A DNA stretch of 10,019 nt, taken from Zoogloeaceae bacterium (GTDB taxonomy: Bacteria; Pseudomonadota; Gammaproteobacteria; Burkholderiales; Rhodocyclaceae). A program made the translations under genes and the position numbers. The notes under the pieces are model-generated. The model worked only from the letters and a program-made list of their open reading frames with translations. It was not told where the DNA came from and made no database searches. The stretch is taken from positions 1 through 10,019 of the forward strand of contig JAISSL010000061.1 of NCBI GenBank assembly GCA_031273145.1. Reading direction: 5' to 3'. This document shows, in pieces, positions 1 to 7,219 of the stretch. How positions within the stretch are numbered: the stretch's first letter is position 1; the number at the start of each line of letters is the position of its first letter.

Positions 1-197
1 GGAGAAGACAGGTTAGAAGGCATGATGAAAAAAAGACGAATCAACAAAGACGCAATTTTACCCTGCCACTTGATTTTTCAGATAGCCGCTACGGGATGAC
101 GATGTTTTTTCTTGCGGCAACCCAACTTTCAGGGCAGGGACGCAGACGCGGATGAACGGTCGGGGCAGCCCTGTTACAAAATTGAGGCCACGATGTC

Positions 198-226
198 TTG
201 CCAAGCGGGAAGTTTGGTATCAAAAT
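198..226 (+). promoter_or_regulatory. Possible sigma70-type promoter of the lipoprotein gene
   Basis: TTGCCA (198-203, 5 of 6 matches to the -35 consensus) is followed after exactly 17 bases by CAAAAT (221-226, 4 of 6 matches to the -10 consensus). Transcription would start near 233 and leave a leader of about 30 bases before the ATG at 265. The -10 box is weak, so this is only a candidate. If real, the heptanucleotide tract lies wholly inside the transcribed and translated part of the gene, so tract length would act on reading frame rather than on promoter spacing. Confidence 0.3.
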
Positions 227-251
227 ACATGCCATTCATCCCCTTTTCATC

Positions 252-255
252 AGGA
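252..255 (+). promoter_or_regulatory. Ribosome-binding site deciding the lipoprotein start
   Basis: AGGA sits 9 bases before the ATG at 265. This, together with the signal peptide that begins at that ATG, is why 265 was chosen over the upstream in-frame TTG at 112 and the ATGs at 193 and 229. Confidence 0.55.
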
Positions 256-264
256 ATCGTTATA

Positions 265-1455
<1,191 letters not shown>

Positions 1456-1502
1456 CGGCGGGTGACTTTTCCCGCCCGCGAACCCTTGCAGATGGCAAAA
1501 CC

Positions 1503-1630
1503 ACTCCGTCATTCCCGCGTAGGCGGGAATCCAGTATCTTTGCGTTGTCATGGAATGGCGGTACATCATCTCCTTCATGCGAAAACCCTATGTTTTTACT
1601 GGATTCCCGCCTACGCGGGAATGACGGAGT
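1503..1630. repeat. Perfect 34-bp inverted repeat around a 60-bp core
   Basis: Bases 1503-1536 and 1597-1630 are perfect reverse complements of each other, and each arm contains one dRS3-like palindrome (1511-1530 and 1603-1622). The 60-base core (1537-1596) encodes nothing recognisable. The whole 128-bp unit could fold into one large structure or behave as a small non-autonomous element. It lies about 50 bases after the lipoprotein stop, so as RNA it could also protect or terminate the convergent transcripts. That role is inference. Confidence 0.85.
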
Positions 1631-1635
1631 TTTGC

Positions 1636-1654
1636 GGGCGGCAGGTTGCCGCCC
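1636..1654 (-). repeat. Hairpin repeat, copy A (GGGCGGCA-ACC-TGCCGCCC on minus strand)
   Basis: An 8-bp perfect stem with a three-base loop. Read on the minus strand the loop is ACC and the stem is preceded by GTAG. The same layout recurs at 1718-1736 in the opposite orientation with two stem pairs changed in a compensating way. Function unknown; a dispersed hairpin repeat family is likely. Confidence 0.75.
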
Positions 1655-1717
1655 CTACGGGACAATCCAGAGTCATTGCCATTTGCGGGAACCCCTTGCC
1701 CTCTAAAATACCTTGTA

Positions 1718-1736
1718 GGGACGCAACCTGCGTCCC
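1718..1736 (+). repeat. Hairpin repeat, copy B (GGGACGCA-ACC-TGCGTCCC)
   Basis: An 8-bp perfect stem with loop ACC, preceded by GTAG, the same layout as copy A at 1636-1654 but on the other strand. Stem positions 4 and 5 differ from copy A (AC instead of CG) and their partners differ to match (GT instead of CG), so the pairing is kept. Confidence 0.75.
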
Positions 1737-1745
1737 GTTACAGGT

Positions 1746-1886
1746 CTGGATTCCTGCCTTGGCAGGAATGACGAGGGGGAGACGTAAAAGCACTGGATTT
1801 CCGCCAACGCAGGAATGACGGAATGGAGACGCAAAGGCACTGAATTCCCGCCTACGCGGAAATGGCAGGGAATGGCGGGGGGCGTA
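1746..1886 (+). repeat. Three degenerate tandem copies of a 47-bp unit
   Basis: The units start at 1746, 1793 and 1840, exactly 47 bases apart. Each begins CTGG or CTGA, carries a dRS3-like palindrome and then a purine-rich linker. The linkers of units 1 and 2 are clearly related (GACG, then GGAGACG, then AAA and GCA); unit 3 has drifted. The palindrome of unit 1 is perfect as a variant, while units 2 and 3 each have a mismatched arm, so the array looks partly decayed. Confidence 0.75.
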
Positions 1887-1961
1887 AATTTGTTCCTTTT
1901 CTGAACGCACAACAAAATATTGGCACTGGCGGCCTTTAGGCTGGGTATTCCCGCCCCAGGT

Positions 1962-2759
1962 TCAGTTTTCATCCGCAGAACCATTGCCTTCCGCAGAAGC
2001 GGCGCTTCGCGCAAGGCTCCACTGGCGGCGGCTGATGGGCAGCTTTTCCGGGACGTAGCGAAGCAGGGCGTAACCGTAAGCCTCTTCCTCTTCGCCCGCG
2101 CGTTCAAAACCGGAAAGCGCGGAACGAGCCACAAGCACCGAACGGTGCAGGCGGATGAATTCGTTGGGAAATTCTTCTTCCAGTCCGGCAAGCGTTTCGT
2201 TGAGCACATATTCCCGCTCGCGGGTACGGGCGACCACGTATTTGAGGTCGGCCTTGAAATACAGGATTTCCGTAATCGGCACGAGCAGCAGGCGGTTGCG
2301 CTCGTGGCAGTGCAGATGGCTGCGTCCGCCTTCGCTTCCTGTAACAGCGGCAGGCAAAGGCGCGGCGCTACGCTGCCGGACTTTTTCCAGCGCCGCCAGC
2401 AGACGTTGTACGCGCACGGGCTTCAGTAAATAATCCACCACGTTCAGGTCGAATGCCTGCACCGCGTGGTTATCGTAGGCAGTCGTGAAAATAATGGCGG
2501 GCGCAGGGGAGAGAAAATTCAACCGTCCCGCCAGTTCCAGCCCGTCCATCCGGGGCATGTGAATATCCACCAGCAGGGCATCGGGAACTTTTTCGTGTCC
2601 CGCCTGAAGCCAATCCAGCGCGACCTGTCCGTTTTCCGCCTCGGCCAGCACTTCGGTCGGGCAGGAAAGCGCAATGTCGGCAAGCAATTCGCGCAGCCGC
2701 TGACGGGCAAGCGCCTCGTCATCCACAATGAGCAGATTAAGGGGAACCAGTGTGGTCAT
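1962..2759 (-). CDS. AlgR/LytTR-family response regulator
   Basis: A 265-residue cytoplasmic DNA-binding response regulator. Residues about 8-128 are a receiver domain with the acidic pair D13/D14, the phospho-acceptor D65 in LLVDIHMPRMDG, the switch residue T93 and K113 in LLKPV. Residues about 147-250 are a LytTR domain, shown by the ILYFKADLKYVVA and FIRLHRSVLVAR blocks and a final SRRQW close to the AlgR ending. The length is normal for the AlgR group. The ATG start is supported by GGAGG seven bases upstream (2767-2771). No histidine kinase of the AlgZ/LytS type is next to it. It lies 134 bases downstream of the epimerase on the same strand, so co-transcription is possible but not shown. 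Target genes cannot be read from this window. Confidence 0.9.
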   Translation of the reverse strand: MTTLVPLNLLIVDDEALARQRLRELLADIALSCPTEVLAEAENGQVALDWLQAGHEKVPDALLVDIHMPRMDGLELAGRLNFLSPAPAIIFTTAYDNHAVQAFDLNVVDYLLKPVRVQRLLAALEKVRQRSAAPLPAAVTGSEGGRSHLHCHERNRLLLVPITEILYFKADLKYVVARTREREYVLNETLAGLEEEFPNEFIRLHRSVLVARSALSGFERAGEEEEAYGYALLRYVPEKLPISRRQWSLARSAASAEGNGSADEN

Positions 2760-2893
2760 GGATTAGCCTCCATCCAGAAAAACACATATCAGGAATGGGC
2801 GTATCTTCGCATGTTTTTTCAGGGTTGGCGCAAAACCTGTAACGCGATTTGGACATCAAAGCGTTCAAAATTAGCCATCCACAAGACAATTGC

Positions 2894-3928
2894 TCAGGCG
2901 CGGCCTGCGTCTGTCGCAAGACCTTGTTCATAGGATTCCCGATACCACGCCACAAAACGGGCAATTCCGGTTTCAATCGGCGTATCCGGCCTGAAATCGA
3001 ATGCGCGCGCCAGGTCTTCGACATCGGCGCAGGTATCCGGCACGTCCCCCGCCTGCATGGGCAACAATTCCATTTTGGCGGGCAGCCCAAGCGCCTTTTC
3101 CAGCGCGGCAATATAGTCCAGCAATTCAACCGGACGATGATTGCCGATGTTATAAACCCGCCAGGGCGCAGAGCTACTGCCTGGGTCGGGCGCTTCGCCG
3201 CGCCAGTTCGGTTCGGGCGTCGCGGGACGATCCAGCACCCGAACGATGCCTTCCACAATATCGTCAATATAGGTAAAGTCGCGGCGATGCTTGCCGTGGT
3301 TGAAAACCTGCAACGCCTCTCCAGCCAGAATCGCGCGGGTAAATTTGAACAGCGCCATATCAGGCCGTCCCCAGGGGCCATAGACGGTAAAAAAGCGAAG
3401 CCCGGTCGTGGGCAAGCCATACAGATGGCTATAGGCATGTGCCATCAGCTCGTTGGCCTTCTTGCTCGCCGCATAGAGGGAAAGGGGATGATCCACGTTG
3501 TCATGCACGGAAAAGGGCAGGGTCGCGTTTCCGCCATAGACGCTCGAACTGCTGGCATAGACCAGATGTGTCACGCCATTGTGCCGGCAGCCTTCCAGCA
3601 CATGCGCGAACCCCGTGAGGTTGCTATCCACGTAGGCCAACGGATTTTCGATGGAATAACGCACCCCTGCCTGCGCCGCCAGATTCACCACCCGTTCCGG
3701 CTTGTGCGCGGCAAAACACGCCTGCATCCCTTCCCGGTCAGCCAGATCGAGGCGCAGATGAGTATAGGCCGGATGCGCCGCATGTCGCGCCAGCCGCGCC
3801 TCCTTCAAGGCCGGGTCGTAATAATCGTTGTGGTTGTCAATGCCGATCACGACATCGCCCCGTTGCAAAAGACGCAACACCAACGCGGAACCGATGAATC
3901 CCGCCGCGCCCGTCACCAGTATTTTCAC
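2894..3928 (-). CDS. UDP-glucuronate 4-epimerase (NAD-dependent SDR)
   Basis: A 344-residue extended short-chain dehydrogenase/reductase that should interconvert UDP-glucuronate and UDP-galacturonate, a precursor for capsule, LPS or other surface polysaccharide. The NAD-binding loop GAAGFIG is at 7-13 with D31 after the second strand. The catalytic pair is Y152-x3-K156 and the active-site serines lie in YASSSSVYGG (124-133). The blocks AGVRYSIENP (87-96), YGPWGRPDMALFKF (183-196) and NHGKHRRDFTYIDD (210-223) are typical of the CapI/LspL/GAE group rather than GalE. It starts with GTG, supported by AAGGAG six bases upstream (3935-3940). It sits 71 bases downstream of the NlpC/P60 lipoprotein gene on the same strand. 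No glycosyltransferase is nearby, so the polysaccharide it serves is unknown. Confidence 0.9.
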   Translation of the reverse strand: MKILVTGAAGFIGSALVLRLLQRGDVVIGIDNHNDYYDPALKEARLARHAAHPAYTHLRLDLADREGMQACFAAHKPERVVNLAAQAGVRYSIENPLAYVDSNLTGFAHVLEGCRHNGVTHLVYASSSSVYGGNATLPFSVHDNVDHPLSLYAASKKANELMAHAYSHLYGLPTTGLRFFTVYGPWGRPDMALFKFTRAILAGEALQVFNHGKHRRDFTYIDDIVEGIVRVLDRPATPEPNWRGEAPDPGSSSAPWRVYNIGNHRPVELLDYIAALEKALGLPAKMELLPMQAGDVPDTCADVEDLARAFDFRPDTPIETGIARFVAWYRESYEQGLATDAGRA

Positions 3929-3999
3929 CTCTGACTCCTTCTCGAAAAAATCGTTAAGCCCTGCTATCCGGGAGTATAGCCTAGCAATCGTTTTGCCGT

Positions 4000-4569
4000 T
4001 CAGTCGAAATAGGTGCGCGCTTCCTCAAAGCGGCTTTTGTAGTAACGGTCTTCCAGACTGTCAATCCGCACTGAGCCATTCGTGGAAGGCGCGTGAATAA
4101 AGCGCAGGTCGCCCATATAAATCCCCACATGGGAACGGGGACGGGAAAGGGTATTGAAAAAAACGAGATCGCCGGGACGAATTGCCTCCGGGCGCACCGC
4201 GCGTCCCTTTTTCGCCATGTTGGCGGCGCTGCCCGTCAGCGTATATTGCGCGGCCATCCGGTAGATGTAGCTCACCATCCCCGAACAATCCAGCCCCGCC
4301 TCAGGATTTCTGCCGCCAAAGCGATACCCCACGCCAATCAGGCCGGACGCATAAATCGCCACGTCCTTGCCCTTTCGGGTCGCTTCCAGATTGCGGGCAA
4401 AGGGCGAAGACGAAGCAGAAGCAGTGTAGGTGCGCGCCGTACTCTTGTCCGTTTTCTGTCCCGCGCCCTTTTTCGCGTTGCTACCTCCGCAGCCGGAAAG
4501 CAGAGGGCATGGCAGAAAGAGCGGAATCGTGGATAATAGGAGACTCAGCCGTCGCCGTTTTTCGTTCAT
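4000..4569 (-). CDS. NlpC/P60-family cell-wall hydrolase lipoprotein
   Basis: A 189-residue predicted lipoprotein peptidase that should cleave peptide bonds in peptidoglycan stems, anchored on the periplasmic side. A positively charged N-terminus (MNEKRRR) and a hydrophobic stretch lead to the lipobox LLSGC with Cys27. A Ser/Thr/Ala-rich linker follows to about residue 65. The NlpC/P60 domain fills the rest: catalytic Cys95 in LDCSG, His147 in SHVGIY and His159 in FIHAP, with the usual GYRFGG and RPGDLVFF blocks. The ATG at 4569 is chosen over an in-frame ATG 60 bases upstream because AGGAG lies six bases before it and the signal peptide begins there. The gene is divergent from gabD and may lead a minus-strand group with the epimerase. 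Confidence 0.92.
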   Translation of the reverse strand: MNEKRRRLSLLLSTIPLFLPCPLLSGCGGSNAKKGAGQKTDKSTARTYTASASSSPFARNLEATRKGKDVAIYASGLIGVGYRFGGRNPEAGLDCSGMVSYIYRMAAQYTLTGSAANMAKKGRAVRPEAIRPGDLVFFNTLSRPRSHVGIYMGDLRFIHAPSTNGSVRIDSLEDRYYKSRFEEARTYFD

Positions 4570-4643
4570 GTGGCGCTCCTGGAAGCGCAGCCAGTAAAAA
4601 CAGCGTAAGTATGGCGCTTTTCCAACCATTCAGAAAGAAAAAA
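4570..4643. promoter_or_regulatory. Divergent intergenic region between the nlpC/P60 gene and gabD
   Basis: These 74 bases separate two genes that point away from each other, so promoters for both should lie here or just inside the genes. I see no box pair good enough to place either promoter. On the plus strand a GATAAT at 4532-4537, inside the lipoprotein gene, is a weak -10 candidate for gabD. Confidence 0.35.
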
Positions 4644-6104
4644 ATGGTTTTTTCGACCCCCAGTTTTTCCGATTTCCTTGTCCGCCCCCGCTGCTTAATC
4701 AACGGACAATGGACAGACGCCGACAACGACGCGGTATTCGACGTTTGCAATCCGGCCAATCAACAAAAGCTGACCGAAGTCCCCAATTGTGGGCAGACGG
4801 AAACGCTACGCGCCATTGAAGCGGCGCGGCAAGCCCTGCCGCGTTGGTCGGCGCTCACCGCGCGGGAACGCGGGCGGATTTTACGCGCCTGGTTCGAGCG
4901 CATCATGGCGGTACGCAAGGAACTGGCGCAGGTCATCACCGCCGAATGCGGCAAACCCTTGCGCGAGGCGGAAGGCGAAGTTTTCTTCGGCGCGGTCTTC
5001 ATCGAATGGTTCGCCGAAGAAGGCAAACGCGCCTATGGCGAGACCATCCCCGGCCACGCCGCCGACAAGCGCCTTTTGGTCATCCGCCAGCCGGTCGGCG
5101 TTTGCGCGGCCATCACGCCGTGGAATTTTCCCCTTGCCATGATTACGCGCAAGGTAGCGCCCGCCCTGGCTGCCGGGTGTACCGTCGTCCTGAAACCCGC
5201 CGAACAGACGCCGCTCTCCGCGCTTTTGCTTGGCAAGCTGGCGGAAGAAGCAGGCATCCCGGCGGGCGTACTGAACATCATCACCGGCGATGCGGCGACT
5301 ATCGGCCAAACCCTGACGGAAAACCCGGTCGTGCGCCACCTCTCCTTCACCGGCTCGACGGAAGTAGGGCGCCTACTCATGGCACAATGCGCCCCGACCC
5401 TAAAACGGATCGCCCTAGAACTGGGCGGCAACGCGCCTTTCATCGTGTTCGACGATGCCGACCTGCCCGCCGCCATCACGGGCGCGCTGGAAACCAAATT
5501 CCTCAATACCGGGCAGACCTGCATCTCTGCCAACCGTTTTCTGGTACAGGCGGGCATTCACGATGCCTTTGCTGAAAAGCTCGCCGAAGCGGTCGCAAAA
5601 TTGACCGTGGGCGATGGCGCAAAACCGGACGTTCAGCAAGGGCCGCTGATTGACGCCTCGGCCTTTGCCAAGGTAAGCGCCCAAGTTGAAGATGCCGTCC
5701 GCCTGGGCGCAAAAGTTTTGACCGGCGGCGTGCCGCATTCGCTGGGCAGTCCCTTCTATACTCCGACCGTATTGACCGAAGTCACGCCCGCCATGCGGAT
5801 TGCCCAAGAAGAGACCTTCGGCCCCGTCGCGCCGATTTTCCGCTTTCAGACGGAAGAAGAGGCTATCGCGCTTGCCAATGCCAGCGAACACGGGCTTGCC
5901 GCCTATTTTTACAGCCGCGACCTTGCCCGCGCCATCCGGGTTGGCGAGGCGCTCGAATACGGCATGGTCGGCATCAATACCGGCTTCATTGCCAACGAAG
6001 TCGCGCCCTTTGGCGGCATCAAACAGTCCGGCATGGGGCGGGAAGGTTCCCGGCACGGGCTGGAAGAATACCTGAACCTGAAATATCTCTGCCTCTCCAC
6101 GTAA
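4644..6104 (+). CDS. gabD: Succinate-semialdehyde dehydrogenase, GabD type
   Basis: A 486-residue cytoplasmic aldehyde dehydrogenase expected to oxidise succinate semialdehyde to succinate with NAD(P)+, the last step of GABA breakdown; glutarate semialdehyde is another common substrate of the family. The key residues are present: N161 in PWNFP, K184 in LKPAEQTP, general base E259 in LELGGNAPF and nucleophile C293 in GQTCISANRF, followed by EETFGPVAP and the C-terminal APFGGIKQSGMGREGS block. The length and the IEWFAEEGKRAYG segment fit GabD closely. The frame is open far upstream, but that part lies antisense to the NlpC/P60 gene and is not aldehyde dehydrogenase. The ATG at 4644 gives the normal length, with a weak AGAAAG-type binding site; an ATG at 4611 in the same frame is the alternative. 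No gabT is adjacent. The VanZ-like gene follows 5 bases after the stop. Confidence 0.92.
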   Translation: MVFSTPSFSDFLVRPRCLINGQWTDADNDAVFDVCNPANQQKLTEVPNCGQTETLRAIEAARQALPRWSALTARERGRILRAWFERIMAVRKELAQVITAECGKPLREAEGEVFFGAVFIEWFAEEGKRAYGETIPGHAADKRLLVIRQPVGVCAAITPWNFPLAMITRKVAPALAAGCTVVLKPAEQTPLSALLLGKLAEEAGIPAGVLNIITGDAATIGQTLTENPVVRHLSFTGSTEVGRLLMAQCAPTLKRIALELGGNAPFIVFDDADLPAAITGALETKFLNTGQTCISANRFLVQAGIHDAFAEKLAEAVAKLTVGDGAKPDVQQGPLIDASAFAKVSAQVEDAVRLGAKVLTGGVPHSLGSPFYTPTVLTEVTPAMRIAQEETFGPVAPIFRFQTEEEAIALANASEHGLAAYFYSRDLARAIRVGEALEYGMVGINTGFIANEVAPFGGIKQSGMGREGSRHGLEEYLNLKYLCLST

Positions 6105-6109
6105 ACGAC

Positions 6110-7204
6110 ATGACAGACCCAGCGCCCCAGAGCAAACCGCACGATAAACCGGATCGCCTGCCCCGCTATCTGGCGCTGGCCTGGGTCATCCTGACCGTTT
6201 ATGGTTCCCTCTATCCCTTTACCGGCTGGCAGACGGAAGGGATTGACCCCTTTGCCTTTCTCCAACTCGCCTGGCCGCGCTACTGGACGACCTTTGACCT
6301 GATTGCCAATGTCGTCATCTACCTGCCCACCGGCTTTTTATTTACGCTTGCCTTGCGCCGTCTGCCGGGCAGACTGATCGCGCCGGTTCTGGCCATCCTC
6401 CTCGCGTCCCTCTTGAGCCTCACGATGGAAAGCCTGCAAACCTGGCTGCCCAGCCGTTTCGCTTCTGTTACGGACCTCGGCTGCAATACCCTGGGCGCAT
6501 TGTTCGGGGCGCTATTCGCCTGCTTTATCGGGGGGCGCTTACGCCCCTACTGGAAACACTGGCGACCTCGCCTGATGAGTCAGGCATCCTATGTTGATAT
6601 GGGGCTGACCCTGCTCGGCCTCTGGCTGCTTACCCTGCTTTCCCCGGAAACCCTGCCCCTGGGCGTGGGCGATCTGCGCCAGACTTTCTCCGCTTTGCCT
6701 ACCCTCTCCTACAGTTTGGATACCTATCGCTTCATGGAAAAAATCGCGGTCGCCAGCAATTTTCTTGCGGTGGGGCTGTTCTTCGCCGCCATGACGCGCG
6801 GGCGCTGGCTGGCCTATCTTTTAACGCCGCTTTTTTTCCTGCTCGCCGCCCTGAGTAGCGGGTTGGGCGCCGCAACCCTGGTCGGCGCGGATGCCTTTTT
6901 CGCGTGGCTCACTCCAAGCGTTCGGGAAGGCGCGACGCTGGCAACCCCAATCCTTGTCGTTGCCCTCCTTCTGCCGGGTACGGGACGCCTGATACTGGCC
7001 GCGCTTTGCCTGCTGGTCGGCACGATTCTGGTCAATCTCACGCCCATCAATCCCTATTCCGAAGTGGCGCTTGCCCTCTGGCGACAAGGCCACTTTCTCA
7101 ATTTCAACGGCTTGACCCGCTGGATTTCTACCGTCTGGCCATTCTGCGCCCTGCCTTATCTGGTTTTTGCCGCGCGCAAGGGTCAGGCGCTTGCATCCGC
7201 TTGA
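6110..7204 (+). CDS. VanZ-like multi-pass membrane protein
   Basis: A 364-residue inner-membrane protein with about nine or ten hydrophobic segments. Residues about 20-145 form a VanZ-like domain, shown by the SLYPF start, the DLIANVVIYLPTGFLF block from residue 63 and MESLQTWLPSRFASVTDLGCNTLGALFG from residue 106, the last two being the signature of the family. The C-terminal 200 residues add further membrane segments with no recognisable motif, longer than VanZ itself. VanZ affects teicoplanin susceptibility in enterococci, but the role of the many proteobacterial homologues is unknown, so no resistance function should be read into this. The start is 5 bases after the gabD stop with no clear binding site of its own, which suggests translational coupling. 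Confidence 0.85.
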   Translation: MTDPAPQSKPHDKPDRLPRYLALAWVILTVYGSLYPFTGWQTEGIDPFAFLQLAWPRYWTTFDLIANVVIYLPTGFLFTLALRRLPGRLIAPVLAILLASLLSLTMESLQTWLPSRFASVTDLGCNTLGALFGALFACFIGGRLRPYWKHWRPRLMSQASYVDMGLTLLGLWLLTLLSPETLPLGVGDLRQTFSALPTLSYSLDTYRFMEKIAVASNFLAVGLFFAAMTRGRWLAYLLTPLFFLLAALSSGLGAATLVGADAFFAWLTPSVREGATLATPILVVALLLPGTGRLILAALCLLVGTILVNLTPINPYSEVALALWRQGHFLNFNGLTRWISTVWPFCALPYLVFAARKGQALASA

Positions 7205-7219
7205 ACGATAGGTTGAATC

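Larger units (their letters stand above)
1..264. other. Non-coding leader upstream of the repeat-bearing lipoprotein
   Basis: No convincing gene is seen in this stretch. The lipoprotein reading frame stays open back to a TTG at 112, with in-frame ATGs at 193 and 229, but the peptide read there has no signal sequence or recognisable domain and none of those starts has a better ribosome-binding site than the one before 265. A 25-codon frame at 22-99 has no support. The stretch probably holds the promoter and leader of the lipoprotein gene, and possibly the tail of a transcription unit outside the window. Confidence 0.5.
1503..1886. repeat. Intergenic mosaic of dRS3-like palindromes and hairpins
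   Basis: The gap between two convergent genes (1456-1961) holds no gene but is packed with short repeats. Five copies match or nearly match ATTCCC-N8-GGGAAT: 1511-1530, 1603-1622, 1750-1769 (ATTCCT/AGGAAT variant), 1797-1816 (degenerate) and 1844-1863 (degenerate right arm). The first two are exact. Most copies are flanked by CTGG on one side and GAC on the other. Two unrelated hairpins lie between them. In Neisseria, dRS3 units flank larger segments to form intergenic mosaic elements, and this array has the same general design. The remaining bases to 1961 show nothing further that I can identify. Confidence 0.8.

Noticed and set aside
22..99. A 25-codon basic small frame near the left edge
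   Set aside because: The putative binding site is too close to the first ATG and the peptide has no recognisable feature.
112..264. N-terminal extension of the lipoprotein to a TTG at 112 or ATGs at 193 and 229
   Set aside because: The extension would bury the signal peptide inside the protein; the ATG at 265 has AGGA nine bases upstream and begins the signal peptide directly.
1457..1476. Rho-independent terminator after the lipoprotein gene
   Set aside because: A 6-bp GC stem with an 8-base loop is present, but no T-run follows the stem.
1672..1691. A sixth dRS3-like copy (GTCATTGCC, then GGGAACC)
   Set aside because: Too few arm positions match to separate a decayed copy from chance.
1746..1886. 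CRISPR-like array
   Set aside because: There are only three units, the palindromes are degenerate, the linkers are related rather than unique, and no cas gene is nearby.
4182..4643. Long upstream extension of the gabD frame
   Set aside because: It lies antisense to the NlpC/P60 gene, is not similar to aldehyde dehydrogenases, and the normal family length is reached from 4644.
5845..5854. Neisseria DNA uptake sequence (TTCAGACGGA, 9 of 10 bases)
   Set aside because: It is a single inexact copy inside gabD; a uptake-sequence-rich genome should show several exact copies, often as inverted pairs.
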